In this document: one piece after another, positions 1-10,585 of the stretch
Position numbering within the stretch: the stretch's first letter is position 1
How the letters are laid out: every line of letters begins with the position of its first letter
Source of the DNA: Myrmaecium sp. VS I D KN 1
Lineage: Eukaryota; Ascomycota; Dothideomycetes; Valsariales; Valsariaceae
Assembly (NCBI GenBank): GCA_019775845.1
Contig: JADQAV010000038.1
Coordinates: 124,001 to 188,000 of the forward strand
DNA length: 64,000 nt
Direction: 5' to 3'
Made by a program: the position numbers and the translations under genes
The notes under the pieces: generated by a model
Databases searched by the model: none
Seen by the model: the letters and a program-made list of their open reading frames with translations, nothing else
Told to the model about the DNA's origin: nothing

Positions 1-284
1 CCGCCATATAGATCAATAGTAGTGACTCCTGGTACCGGTTACCCGTCAACTCTCTCGGCAACAAAGCAATGAAGCAGCGCCAATGAAAAAAACCCGTCCA
101 AGCGCCCGCAGCTCTTCAACGACAAAAGGAAGTAAAAAGACAAAAATAAAGGAAAAGAACAGCTGCAACAAGATGCGGCAACCCCAATAGAAACCCCTGC
201 TTATGCGGAATCCCCACCCCCACCAGGGACCGCAAGCACGGCTGGTAAATACGCCACACGCGTGAAAGCCCCTCCCTCCCTATC

Positions 285-3200
285 TTACAGCACCGTCCCT
301 GGAGGGACGTCGAGGTCCCGGAGCTCCCGCGCCCGCGTCAGTTGGAGCTGCAGCTCCTCCCGTTCGGCCCGCTCCTCCTCCAATCGTTTCCGGGCGCCGC
401 TGCGATCCAGCAGGCGCGCCTCCCGCTCCTGCTTCAGTCGTCGCTCCAGCTCCTTGAGCCTCTCGATCCACTTCTGCTCGTTCGGCTGCAGGCTGTCCCG
501 CCCGCCCTGGTACGGCGGCGTCTGCGAGCTGGACTGGTTCTGATTCCTCAGGAGCGTGGCACCTACGCTTGCTCTCGCCGAGTCCTTCGTGCTCGCGGAC
601 GGCGTGCGGTGGAGCTGGCTTTTGTCATCGGCTTCGTAGCTCGGCGGGGTCTGGCTTTGACGGGAGTTTTGCAGCTGCAGTTGGAGCATCTTAACCTCGC
701 TCTTCAGCCGGGCCAGCTCACTGCTCTCAAGCTGCGATGGTTCTCGTGACGTGCTGCGACTGCTGCCGTTTCCAATGCATCTTTCGAGGTGGTCCATCTT
801 CTTCATGCGAACGTCGAGGGTATGCTCCAAGGTTTGATATTCTTTGAGCAAATCTCGTTCAATGCTGCGAATCCGTGAGCGGAAGCCGCCAACGATACCC
901 TCGACCGTCTTGACGGCCAGGATGATGCTCTTGCTGAACCCGTGAAGGTTTTTGCCGATGACCTCCATGCCAATAAGCTCCCCGTTGACGAGACTGTTCC
1001 TCTGCGCCCAGTCAGCGCCGCAAAGTGTTGAGAGACGGTTCCAGAGCGCGTAGAGCAAGTTGTTCCGGTCGTTCAGTTGCTCCCTATACTGCTGCTCGAG
1101 GTTGGCAAGCTTGCGACGATCTTCCTTGCGGGCCGCTTCCAATTCTATCACCCGCGTTTCGTGCTGCTGCACAGTGCGATTGACATTCTGGTGGGAGCGC
1201 TGGGCGTGCTCGTAGTGCTGCCGGTCTTGCTTTCGTGCTTGACGCTCCTTGTCAAGTAAGTCGGCCAGTCTACGGCTCTCGAGCCCAGCACTCTCGAGCA
1301 GAGCATCTCTACCCTTCAGGATGCGGTCCTTCTCATGAAGATCGTGCTTAGTATTTCCCAGCTCTTGGGCAGTATTCCCCAGTTCTCGGTGTAACCTATT
1401 GACTTCCTGCAGCATACGTCAGTACTTATTGAAAATGAGGATGTAGGGGCATTGCTTACTCGGACAAGGCCCAAACCGCTAAGCTCGTCGTTACCCAGGG
1501 TTTCGCGGAGGCCGTTCTCCAGCTGTTCCAGATTCTGCCTGAACGTCGTAGCCTCAACCTCCATGGACGAAAGGCTCTTTCTCAGTTTTCTGATCTCCTC
1601 CTTGGCTTTGGACAATTGCGAGTTGAGGTCGTTGAAAGCCTTTTGCACATCTTGCTTTTCTTGGCTGTCAATAAGGTCACGTTGGTGACGCTCCTCCGCG
1701 ATCCTGTTTTCGAGGTCATGGAACTTCTCCTTTTCCTCTTGGACGGTCTGCTGTGCGACATCGAGGGCTGCTTCGAGCTCACCAATCTTGACTTTGTCGC
1801 CTTCTTGCTCTTCTCGCAAGAACGAAGTTTCATTTTGCGAAGACTCTAGCTGAACCTCAAGACGCTCGTTCTTCGTCATCGTCTCGCGAAGACGCTTGTC
1901 AAGAGACTCAAGTTCTCGGTTAGCATCCTCGAGCTCCTGCTCAAGGTTCTGGATCTTCCGTTGACTAACGTCACGGTCATCCTCCAGCTGCACGACGCTC
2001 TCGCTGACAACCTTGAGCTCATGCTGCAAAGCCTCAAAATCCTCGATGCGAGTGTCAAGCTCACTCTCTAGCCGCGCCTTCTCTCGCTCCTTCTCTTCCA
2101 GCTCGTCCTCGAGCCTTTCAATCGTGTTGATCGCTTCCTCGCGCAGGTTCTCACATTCATTCTCTTTCTCTTGGTAACTTGCGATGAGGTCATCTCGCTC
2201 TGCTTGCAGAGCTTGCATGTCTTCGATGACGAGATTCTTCTCTTCTTCAGCTGCTTGAAGCTTGTCATCCACTTCCATCAACCTCTTCTCGGTAGCGTCA
2301 AGCAGTTCGAGGTGTGCCGTTAGCTCCCGGTCCAGATCTTGTTCGCGGAGCTGAGTGGCCGCAAGGTCATCACGAAGGGCAGCTAACTTGTTCTCGTACT
2401 CGTCCCGCTCCGCATCGCTCACCTGTGTGGCACGGGTGCCCCCGCTTGCGCGCGATGCAGATCGATGGTGACCCGTGCGAGAAATGGACCGGTCAAAAAT
2501 GCTGTCTCCCGCTACCGAGCGTCCATCACTTCTGCGGGCATTGAGCTTCAAGTCTTCGATTTCTTGCTGAAGACGTTCTCTTTCGCGGTTACGAGATGTA
2601 AGCATTGAAGTCTGAGCCCCGAGATTACGGCGCAGCTCAGAGTTCTCATGCCGCAACTGCTCTAACTGATCGACCAGGGTGCTACTGCCTGCAGTCACGG
2701 ACTCATTAGGGTCACTAGTGACATCCGAGCCGGACTGGGCGCGGGATGGGTAACGAGTCGAACTACGCGTGCTCAAACGGTAGCTATTGCGGATGTTGGT
2801 GGTCGACGGGGCATTGGCGGCCTCGGACTTCAAGCGAGTCAACTCATCGCGGAGCTGCTGCGCTTCCTCACGAGCCTTTTGCGCGTCTTCATCCGCTTGC
2901 TCCCTTCTCGCTGTCTCAGCTTCCAGAAGCTCTCTCCACATCTCCATGGCCTCCTCATCTGCTGCAGAAGTCGCGACTGAAGGCCTGCGCTCTCCTATGG
3001 ACTTGATGTACTCAGTCAATCGTGTCTTCTCCACATCTCGAGCGAACTTCTCTTCCCGCAGCTTTTCCACCTGGATGTTCATATGGTCAAGGCACTCTCG
3101 TAGGTACGTGATTTCCTCTTCCATCTCCTCATAACGCCGTGACCCTTCGCTGTTGTCATCCTCCGAGCTGGTGGAGTTGGCCTTCGCAGCAGCTGCGCCC

Positions 3201-4774
3201 TCTTCATGAGCCTTCAGCTTCCTCTCCAACTCCCGCACCTTTCGCCTCAGGCTTTGCGACTCCTTTTTCTCGTTGGCAAGGTCGGTCTGTAACTGGACGT
3301 TCTTGGAGATCATCTCCTTGACTCCTTCGTCCGAGCGATTTTGGAGCGCTTGATCAAGGAAGTGGATTTTCAGCTTCAGATCGAAGTTCTCCTTGCTCAG
3401 CTTGTCAATCTTGCTATTTTGTTCCTTCAAGGTGAGGTTATGCTTGTTGCGGCTGCTGTTGAATGTTGACCCTGCCAAGCTGCGTTTCTCAGGCGACCGC
3501 CCGTGTTTCTCACGGTACTCCTTCGCCACCGTGTCCGGGACTTGAATGTTCTGCACATGTTGCGCTATGACAGTGTCCGTGGGCGCACCGCCAGCCGTGC
3601 TTGGAGGATGCGGTGTGGCTGGCGGGCTACCCACCTCTTCATCCAACCGCCCCAGGCTCTTTCCGCCCTGGAAGTGGCCAGATGCGCCATTGAAACTACG
3701 GGAACGATCCCAGGTGGTCGAGTCGCTAAAGCTGGATGCCGAGGATGCGACGCTACCCAGGCTGGGGAGCCTAGATAAGCCCATGCTCGGTCGGTGTACC
3801 AAGTTGGATATGGAACCTCCGCTCTGCAACGCATAATCTACACCAAGGTTGTTATCACTGGGGCCATCTCCAGAACCCTCGGACTTCCCCGTATTTGACG
3901 AGATAGAGGACCGCTGGCTTCCGTGGCGATTACTCAAGTAGCTGGGGCGCTCCTGTAGATGTAACGAAGAACTGTCACCCTCTGACGATTGTACTGAAAT
4001 CCCTGGCACTTCAGAATTGTCGCCATCGTTGTTATGCGCCGGCGTGTCTGGGAATTCCGGCCCCTTCACTGTAGAGGCGCTTGAGACCGGGCGCCGGGAC
4101 TGCGAAGAGCGATCCTGGCTCAATGTACGATTGACCGCACTCTTAGGACTGTGGGGTGCCTCTGCGTCGTTGGTCTCTTGAGAGCGTTCGGATTTCGGAT
4201 TTGAGGTAGTGCGAGACATGGTCCGTTGAGCGGCGGCAGCAGCTGGCGAAGACGGTATCGTAGGATCCGACGTAGACGTAGTATTCAGTTCACTCTCATC
4301 ATGGTTATCGAGGTCTAGCCGTCCCGGTGCCGGCGTTTTATATGCGTCTGCTGGAGTGGCAGGGGACTTCAGACCAGAACTATTGCCTGACGCTTCTTCG
4401 TCCTCTTCCTCTATCACCGGGTGTGTTGGAGAAACGGCTGGGGAAAGCGCCTTTGTATTTCCGGGAGAGCCTCCAAATAGATATGTATCGTCTGTGCCTG
4501 GCGCGGGTCCCTCCTCGGGTGCAATCGATGGGTCAGGTAAAAAACTTGATTCGATGTCCATCAGCTGCCTCTTCATCTCCTTGTCCAGCAAGCCACTTCC
4601 GCCGTCACTGTGGAGGCGGCCATCCTCCGCATCGCTCGGCGAATTTCGAAGGAAACTAGAGTCATCCTCTGAGGGCAGCGGTGGGAGCTCGGAATCCGGT
4701 TGGTCGAAGAGCTGCAAGTCGTCTACTTCCTGGTGCTCGCCCGACATGATTGGCGCATCGAACGGTGATCCCAC
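285..4774 (-). CDS. apsB: ApsB/Pcp1/Mto1-type spindle pole body and MTOC protein
   Basis: Two exons, 4774-1460 and 1406-285, with a 53-nt intron (GTAAGC donor, TACTGAC branch site, CTGCAG acceptor) joined in phase, give about 1478 residues. Seen: an acidic, Ser-rich disordered N-terminus; a Cnn_1N-like motif near residues 434-520 (NLTLKEQNSKIDKLSKEN, then DLKLKIHFLDQAL); long coiled coils from about 540 to 1200; and a C-terminal region around residues 1210-1290 (NLLYALWNRLSTLCG, then a helix rich in Arg and Glu) like the Mto1/Spc72 C-terminal MTOC-targeting domain. Known for the family: Cnn1-type motifs recruit the gamma-tubulin complex, and Aspergillus ApsB acts at spindle pole bodies and septal MTOCs and affects nuclear positioning. 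Inferred: the same role here. It diverges from VPS51 across a 608-bp intergenic region. The closest alternative is simply the fission yeast names Mto1 or Pcp1 for related proteins. Confidence 0.9.
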
Positions 4775-5382
4775 AACCCCGTCTCTAGTACTCTGTCTCT
4801 CTGACTGATCCGGTAGCGTTCAGCGGTTGCGGTGAGTCGTTTAGCGCGAGGTCTGTGTTCGGGTGGGCTTCCTGCAACGGAGGTTGGTTGGATGATGCGC
4901 CGACGATGCAGTTGGTGAATCTTGCACGTAGACAAGTTAGCTTCTTGTGGTTCAAGGGTTGACGTGTCACCACGTGCATATAGGATCTCCACGAAATCGC
5001 TTGGGAAGCTGCGTGCGCAATGGCGACCAGAGAACAGTGCTTCGGTGAACTCACTTGCGTTTCCGAGGAAGCTCCGGTGCGGACTTCACGTCAAACTGGC
5101 TGGGTTAGAAATCGCGTCGACGCATGACGGTAGAAATGAGGTTATGGTGTTGAGTTGTGATCGCCCGGAGCTCGAAAGCCAAAACAGACGACAGGGATGC
5201 CGCCCCGTCTCCACGACAAGCCAACGCCAAGAGATCTCCTATCGCAGGCGGTCAGGTACCCGCATGGCGCAGCTTCTCCGCATCTCTCGTCCTTCTATAA
5301 GGAGTTCGATTCGATATCGAAGTAGCTTGCGCGAACTCTCGTTCGACCCGTACTCGAACCAGTGCTGGACGATCCCAACAAA
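4775..5382. promoter_or_regulatory. Divergent intergenic region between apsB-like gene and VPS51
   Basis: The two coding starts at 4774 (minus) and 5383 (plus) face away from each other across 608 bp, so this stretch must hold both promoters and 5' leaders. I see no convincing TATA box and no long structured repeat. Short open frames here look like chance frames. Confidence 0.5.
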
Positions 5383-6272
5383 ATGACCACGATAGCCTCC
5401 CCACGCCCTTCCATTTCCGTGCGGAGTCCTTCCGCGTCCTCTCGCACGTCCCTGGATGTCCCAACCGGTCGCCCAACCAATGCCCGCCGCAACCGCGCCG
5501 CGCTGCGCGACTACTACGGCATCAAGAACACCGCTGCACAGGAGAACAGCGCTCCACCGTCGGAGCTGGACTTTGGAATCGAGGAATCAGAGGCCGGCGA
5601 ATTAGACAAGGAGAGCTTCGACGCCCAGGCGTACGTGAGGGATGTTCTCGCCAACAAAGGACTGGAAGGGGTGTTGAAAGTGGAGGCAGGACTGCTCAGC
5701 GGTATGAGACAGCAAGCACTACATGAAAGACGGTGCCTCTGACCATGGCTCTGCAGAAATACGGGGTCTCGATGGAGAACGCAAAGCTCTAGTATACGAC
5801 AACTATTCAAAGCTGATCGCGGCCACTGACACCATCCGGAAGGTATACTGAAGCCTTTCAAAAGTAGATCTCTGTCTTCCAGATCTAACAGTACCAGATG
5901 CGAACGAACATGGACCCCCTGATCCCCACCATCTCAACCCTCTCGCCCGCCATATCCCACATCGCAGAAACGGCCACGTCCCTTTCCGCAGCCATCACCG
6001 ACCACACGCCGACCCCTTCCATCGTCACGGAGAACACCGATGCGCCGGCCAATGCTCTTGAGGGCAGCAAGAAAAATAGTGCTCAGCAAACGGTGCGGTG
6101 GGTGCTCGAGGCGCCTCGACGGCTGCGGGAACTGGTTGCCGAGGGCAAAACGAAGGAGGCCGAAGCCGATTGGCAGGAAGTGAGGCGACTGCTGGAGAAA
6201 TGGAAAGACGTGGAAGGGGTCCAGCAGGTCAAGGAAGAGTGCGAGGCAGCTATGGAAGGCGCGAACACGTGA
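5383..6272 (+). CDS. vps51: GARP complex subunit Vps51
   Basis: Three exons, 5383-5701, 5757-5842 and 5898-6272, with two 55-nt introns (GTATGAG..CAG and GTATACTG..CAG), give 259 residues. The start at 5383 is preferred to an in-frame start 21 nt upstream because the Ser/Thr-rich N-terminus beginning MTTIASPRPS looks complete. Diagnostic blocks are RRNRAALRDYYGIK near residue 35, and the exon-spanning LVYDNYSKLIAATDTIRKMR, the hallmark of the Vps51/COG1-type N-terminal domain. Known: Vps51 is the small subunit of the GARP tether (Vps51-54), which receives endosome-derived vesicles at the trans-Golgi and binds the SNARE Tlg1. Its short length is normal for fungi. The C-terminal third is helical and charged, without recognised motifs. 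Confidence 0.88.
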
Positions 6273-6728
6273 AGGCGCTGGACGAATGAACGGCACAAAT
6301 TTGGACAAATCCAGCGATGCTTGGCGCAGGCGGCAGAGATGAGCCGAGGAAGTTTATGAGGAAGAGCCTAGCTACACATCCCTCGTCCGAACGACGGAGA
6401 AGATCGTGTATAAGCTTAGCTGCTATGACTCTGGTACATCGCCAGGCTCAGGCGCGAAGCTCAGCAAGGCACAGCAAATCAGAAAAGGAGCGAGGGTCAG
6501 GGACGTGAGGGTCGGAAGGGGACGGGGCACACGCCGTAGAAGGCATGCAGTAAACGAAAGGCAGACGAGAAACCAACCTATAAGGCAACATCAAGATCCT
6601 AACGAAATGCCGTATGCATCATATTGTCCAGTATCTGTGCAACACCGTACACAGACAGAACAATAGAAAGGAGGGATGGTGGGAGGGCAGTCTGCCACTT
6701 ATTAGACATCACAATCGTTCAAACAAGC
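6273..6728. other. Intergenic: VPS51 3' flank and 5S rRNA upstream region
   Basis: The stretch holds only short, low-quality open frames. It probably contains the VPS51 3' UTR. I see no gene or repeat in it before the 5S rRNA sequence starts. Confidence 0.4.
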
Positions 6729-6820
6729 ACATACGGCCATAGGAGGCTGAGAACACGGAACCCCGTCCGCTCTTCCAAAGTTAAGCAGCCTACCGGCAGA
6801 TTAGTAGTTAAGTGGGTGAC
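6729..6820 (+). rRNA. 5S ribosomal RNA, 3' end lost in an assembly gap
   Basis: The sequence starts ACATACGGCCATAGGAGGCT, the conserved fungal 5S start. It continues through CCCGTCCGCTC, an internal control region with AAGTTAAGCAGCC, and TTAGTAGTTAAGTGGGTGAC. About 92 nt of an expected 118-121 nt are present. The missing part coincides with a run of N, and the sequence resumes in a long T tract that would serve as the Pol III terminator. Dispersed single 5S genes are usual in filamentous ascomycetes. The visible part keeps the conserved bases, so I read it as a functional gene cut by an assembly problem, not a pseudogene. Confidence 0.9.
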
Positions 6821-6837
6821 NNNNNNNNNNNNNNNNN
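6821..6837. other. Assembly gap (17 N)
   Basis: Seventeen N lie between the conserved 5S sequence and a 26-nt T run. About 27 nt of 5S rRNA should lie here, so the stated gap length is probably too short. Confidence 0.95.
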
Positions 6838-6863
6838 TTTTTTTTTTTTTTTTTTTTTTTTTT
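6838..6863 (+). terminator. Long T tract, probable Pol III terminator of the 5S gene
   Basis: Twenty-six consecutive T follow the gap directly downstream of the 5S gene. RNA polymerase III stops at T runs of four or more, and position and strand both fit. The length is unusual and may itself explain the assembly gap. Confidence 0.7.
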
Positions 6864-9800
6864 CCTCTGCTAGTTTCTGCTGTTGCCTTGCTGGCGTGGT
6901 GGATTACGGAACTTCGAAAAGGGACTGGTATCGGCTGGTGGTGATGGTGGGGACAAAAGGCGGGGGTTGGGGATGGAGTTGGGGTTTGCTTCTGGGGCTA
7001 TTCACATGATGCGAATGGCGAGATAACGAAGGATCTCAACTCCGTCCTCCATGCTAAAGACTTCCCTCTATCGTACATCCACGTGTGTGCGCGAGTGGAG
7101 CAGCGATCTCGTCTGGAGGAGAGATCTGGAGCTCTTCCTGCCCATGGGGCGTTGGGTGTCGGCGCGGGGGGTGCGCGAGCGGATTATCTGGGGTCGAAGA
7201 TACGGAGTACGATAGAGCACAACAAGGCGGAAAGAGCACTGGCACTGGCACCGGCATCTGGGGGAGTGTGGAGAGAGGTCAGAGGGTTCTGGAACCTCCT
7301 TCAGATTCCTGGGGAGATACGAGATATGGAGATCTGTCCGCCATGGTCTCGATCCTCTCACGGCGCAGGATCCGAAGGCAATGGGATCCGGCTGGCCGGG
7401 GAGAACGGGGGAAAGGAAGGAATCCTCCGGGGGGGCGCCAGCCCAGCATCAGCTACCTACCTACAATAGATATACGGTGGTCACGAGATCAAATGCATTT
7501 TTTTTTCTCGCTATCGTTTGCTTGGTTCTTGAGAGAGGGAGGGGAGGGGTGGCTGAAAATAGAAACGAGACGTGCTCGAGTGGGAGATCTGGGTGTGGAT
7601 TTGGATGTGGATGGGAACCTGGAATCGGAAATGAAGATGACCGACGGGAGGCAGATGTTCGTAGGTAGATCAGAAAAAGCACCTGTTGTTCTCGGGTCAC
7701 CCCTTGCCGAACGACGACTACTACCTTGACGACTACGACTACGACGGCTACGACGACAATGCAACATCACGCAAAACGATCTACGTGCGTCTTTTACAAG
7801 ATTTGGACAATGCAGATGACTCCAAGTCCTTTTTATCATCTGCGTCGGCTTAACTTGCCAATAGGAGCGAGGTAAAAATAACGCGCGATGGAGGAGAGAG
7901 TGAGATGAGCAGCGGCTTTTACTCTTTCTGCTGAGAGATATCCATTCTTCACAAGGACCACGCATATACATACAACGAGGCGAACAGCAACAACGACATT
8001 TGTATTAGGAGAAGATGGTTCGTGGGCTTCTTGGAGGCACGAAGATCGAAAGAAAAATCAGCAAAAAACGCTTGGTCATGCACAGCAAGACAGAAAGAAA
8101 AACTCGCCTCTCGGGAAAAATAGGATGTGGCATGAGTGGGAATAAGCCCTCTCTGTTCTCTCATGCTGAACAACACCCAGCGGCGTGCTTTCCTTTCCCC
8201 GTTCGCCCCCATCGGCTTTTCATGCGGGCCGAAAAAAATGGCCGTTTGTTTGGCGTGTGCACACTTGCGTATGTGTAAATGTGTGTGACAATTCCTCGAA
8301 GATCCGCGAAGATGCGGTCGAAGAGAGCGCGGCGGATTGCACTCTCTTCCCCGGGCCAACCTCCAATGCCGACGTGGCTATTCAGACAGTATCATCTCCT
8401 TGCGTGGACATCCCATCTCTGCATGCATAAGGCGGGACATGGATGATGGGCACCGCTCGCTGCGTGTTTTTTTTTATTTATTTTGGGGTCTTTTTTCATG
8501 CGAGATGGACCACGGATGGGTTGGTGTTTCAATAACGGAAGAGCCGCTATCGCGCACCCATAGGGAATTCCCGGGATGCCCGCAAGGCTGGGAGGGAGTC
8601 GACGGGAGGGCCACAAGCGCGGCCGCCGAGGCGACACGAGCAGCAAGCCTCTCCCGTGGCCCGCCGCTGACCGGGAGGGAAGTGGCCCTGTCACCACGCC
8701 ACTTTCCCGCAACAAAGCGCGACAAGAAGAAAAAAAAATCATGGACGGAGATGCAGCCAGATAGCACAGGGCCAGGGGGAAGGGGAGAAAGGGAAAAGCG
8801 GGACGGGCGTTGGCAAGGGAAGGCGAGTCGCGAGTTACGATTTATGATCCACACGCACCACAGCGATCATCAACACCATTGCCGGGGCTATTCTTGTCCT
8901 TGTATACACGAGATTATTCCCAGATGCGACGGCCTCACGGATGAGCAAGGCGAGGAAGTTGTGGAGAGGGCATGTGTGTGTGAGTCGGCAACCTCCAGCC
9001 AGGTCCGGCCGGATCTGCCCTGTCCGCCGTGACGGGGCTTTGATCCTCGCATTCGCGCTGCTCCTCGAAACGACACCGTCGAGATCGGGTCTGCACAACC
9101 GACAGGCCCCGGTTTATTCCTTCTCTCTGCCTTCTGCTTCACCAAATGCTGATGGACCCTCCTGGCCCTGAGGCTTGGTGTTGATTGCTTGTCGGATCCC
9201 TCCTAGTCCTGACGATCATTGCTTGCCGCTCAGGGGTCGTCGCCGAGCGTGGTCAGGTTTGAGGAAGTGAAAGGGAGGCCAAAGGGAGGAGTTTTGCGAC
9301 GCCGAAAATGCGAAGAGGCTCGTCGGGCGGCGTGGAGGTTGGTGAGAGCGTCGCGGAAGGGCAGCGAAGGTTGCGTTTTCCCCTGGAACGTGAATCTGGG
9401 AATGGACAAACCTACCTTGGGCGAGGAAGGCTGAAGATGAGCCGCTGCCGCCGAGCCACCCCACTTCCACGATAACCCGCGGCCGCGCCAAAACGGCGAG
9501 TGGGCGGCCGGCTGGCCCAAGGGGACCCAAAGGACCCAGAGAACCCACGGGAGGGACGCAGGACATAGCGTGACGGTCAGACAACGCCTCCGCCAACGCC
9601 GTCTCGCCCTCACACACTACCCGGCCGACACTCACACACCGCAAACCTTCCGGCCGCCTGACGACCACCACCACCACGACCACCATGGCAAGGCCCGAAA
9701 AAATGCATGATTCGAGCGATGATGGGGAACGGACGCCCCGCCGCCTCTCCCGTCCTATTTGATCTATCCTGGTTGTATGTATATAAAGCCGGTCCGCAAC

Positions 9801-9975
9801 GTCCCACCATGCCCCCATCCACTTCCACATCCCGTTCACATCAATCGAATAGACAATAGATAGCTTCTCTCCCAAGAGCTACTACACACCACCCTCCGCC
9901 ACGACGACGTCTCCCAACGCCACCGTCACCCCCCCTCACATCCTCACTCCGACCACCACCAACATCTCATTCACC
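6864..9975. other. 3.1-kb stretch without a recognisable gene
   Basis: Open frames of up to 231 codons occur on both strands, but they overlap each other, change composition abruptly, and contain homopolymer or Gly/Arg-rich stretches with no family motif, so I read them as chance frames in GC-rich DNA. The stretch holds a TACGGAGTA motif at 7201, a run of GACTAC-like hexamers near 7726-7760, and long T runs near 7499 and 8467. The right end must contain the promoter and 5' leader of the gene starting at 9976. Confidence 0.4.
9780..9788 (+). promoter_or_regulatory. TATA-like box (TATATAAAG) upstream of the Gln-rich gene
   Basis: TATATAAAG lies 188 nt before the ATG at 9976 and is followed by a C/A-rich, G-poor leader, as in many fungal 5' UTRs. 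That gives a plausible leader of about 150 nt. It is the clearest TATA box in this stretch. Confidence 0.5.
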
Positions 9976-10585
9976 ATGACTTCCACCGCCGCCGTCCAAC
10001 AGCAGCAGCAGCAGCAGCACCACGAAGCCTGTGTCGGCCACTGCCGCGCGCAGCGCTGGGACATGGACTACGGCTGCAGCGTCGCCTACGAGACCGAGAA
10101 GGCCAACATCAAGTCCTACGAGGACGGCTGGGACGAGTACGACGGCCCCGTCTGGCCCTGGCGACACACCAACGTCCCCGCCGCCGACCTCCAGAAGACC
10201 GAGGACGCGTACGTGGGCTGCACCTGCCACGACGACGAGAGCCGCTACAGCAGCTACGCGACCACTCCCTCCGAAGGTGCGTCTTCATTCCATGCCCATC
10301 CCAGTTAATCAGATCCCTAACACTCGCTCTCCAGAAATCGCTCAACCCACCGCCATCAAGGCCGAGCGCAAAACCGAAACCACCGCCGCCGCCGTGAGCG
10401 GAACCAACCTGACCGTCCGCGCCGCCGCCGCCGCCGTGGTCGCTTCCGCTTCCGCCTCCGCCGGCACCGCCACCAGCTCCTCCGCCAGCTCCACCAGCGG
10501 CAAGCTCTCCCCGCTCTGGAACTCCCGCGCCAGCTCGCCGTGCCCGCACTGCGGTCGCGGCGGCAAGGCCGCTCATCACCTCTGA
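9976..10585 (+). CDS. Small Gln/Ala-rich protein of unknown function
   Basis: Two exons, 9976-10276 and 10335-10585, with a 58-nt intron (GTGCGT..CTCTCCAG), give 183 residues. Seen: a Gln run of seven residues at 8-14 from a CAG tract; a conserved-looking acidic and aromatic middle (RWDMDYGCS, GWDEYDGPVWPWRHTN) with several Cys, including CTCHDDE near residue 89; an Ala/Ser-rich linker; and a C-terminal CPHCGRGGKAAHHL that could bind metal as a CxxC pair. There is no signal peptide or membrane segment. I do not recognise a family. A TATA box and long C/A-rich leader upstream and strongly C-ending codons support a real, well-expressed gene. Function is unknown. Confidence 0.72.
9997..10020 (+). 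repeat. CAG trinucleotide tract coding for Gln
   Basis: CAA followed by six CAG triplets lies within the first exon of the orphan gene and encodes its Gln run. Such tracts vary in length between strains. Confidence 0.85.

Noticed and set aside
7085-7729. 214-codon plus-strand open frame
   Set aside because: Gly/Arg/Ser-rich with a Phe run coded by a T tract, no motif, overlapped by other long frames; looks like chance in GC-rich DNA.
8337-9032. 231-codon plus-strand open frame
   Set aside because: Contains a Lys run from an A tract and abrupt composition changes; no start context, intron pattern or family motif.
9216-9875. 219-codon minus-strand open frame
   Set aside because: It runs through the TATA box and leader of the orphan gene and has a Val run from a simple repeat; better read as promoter DNA.
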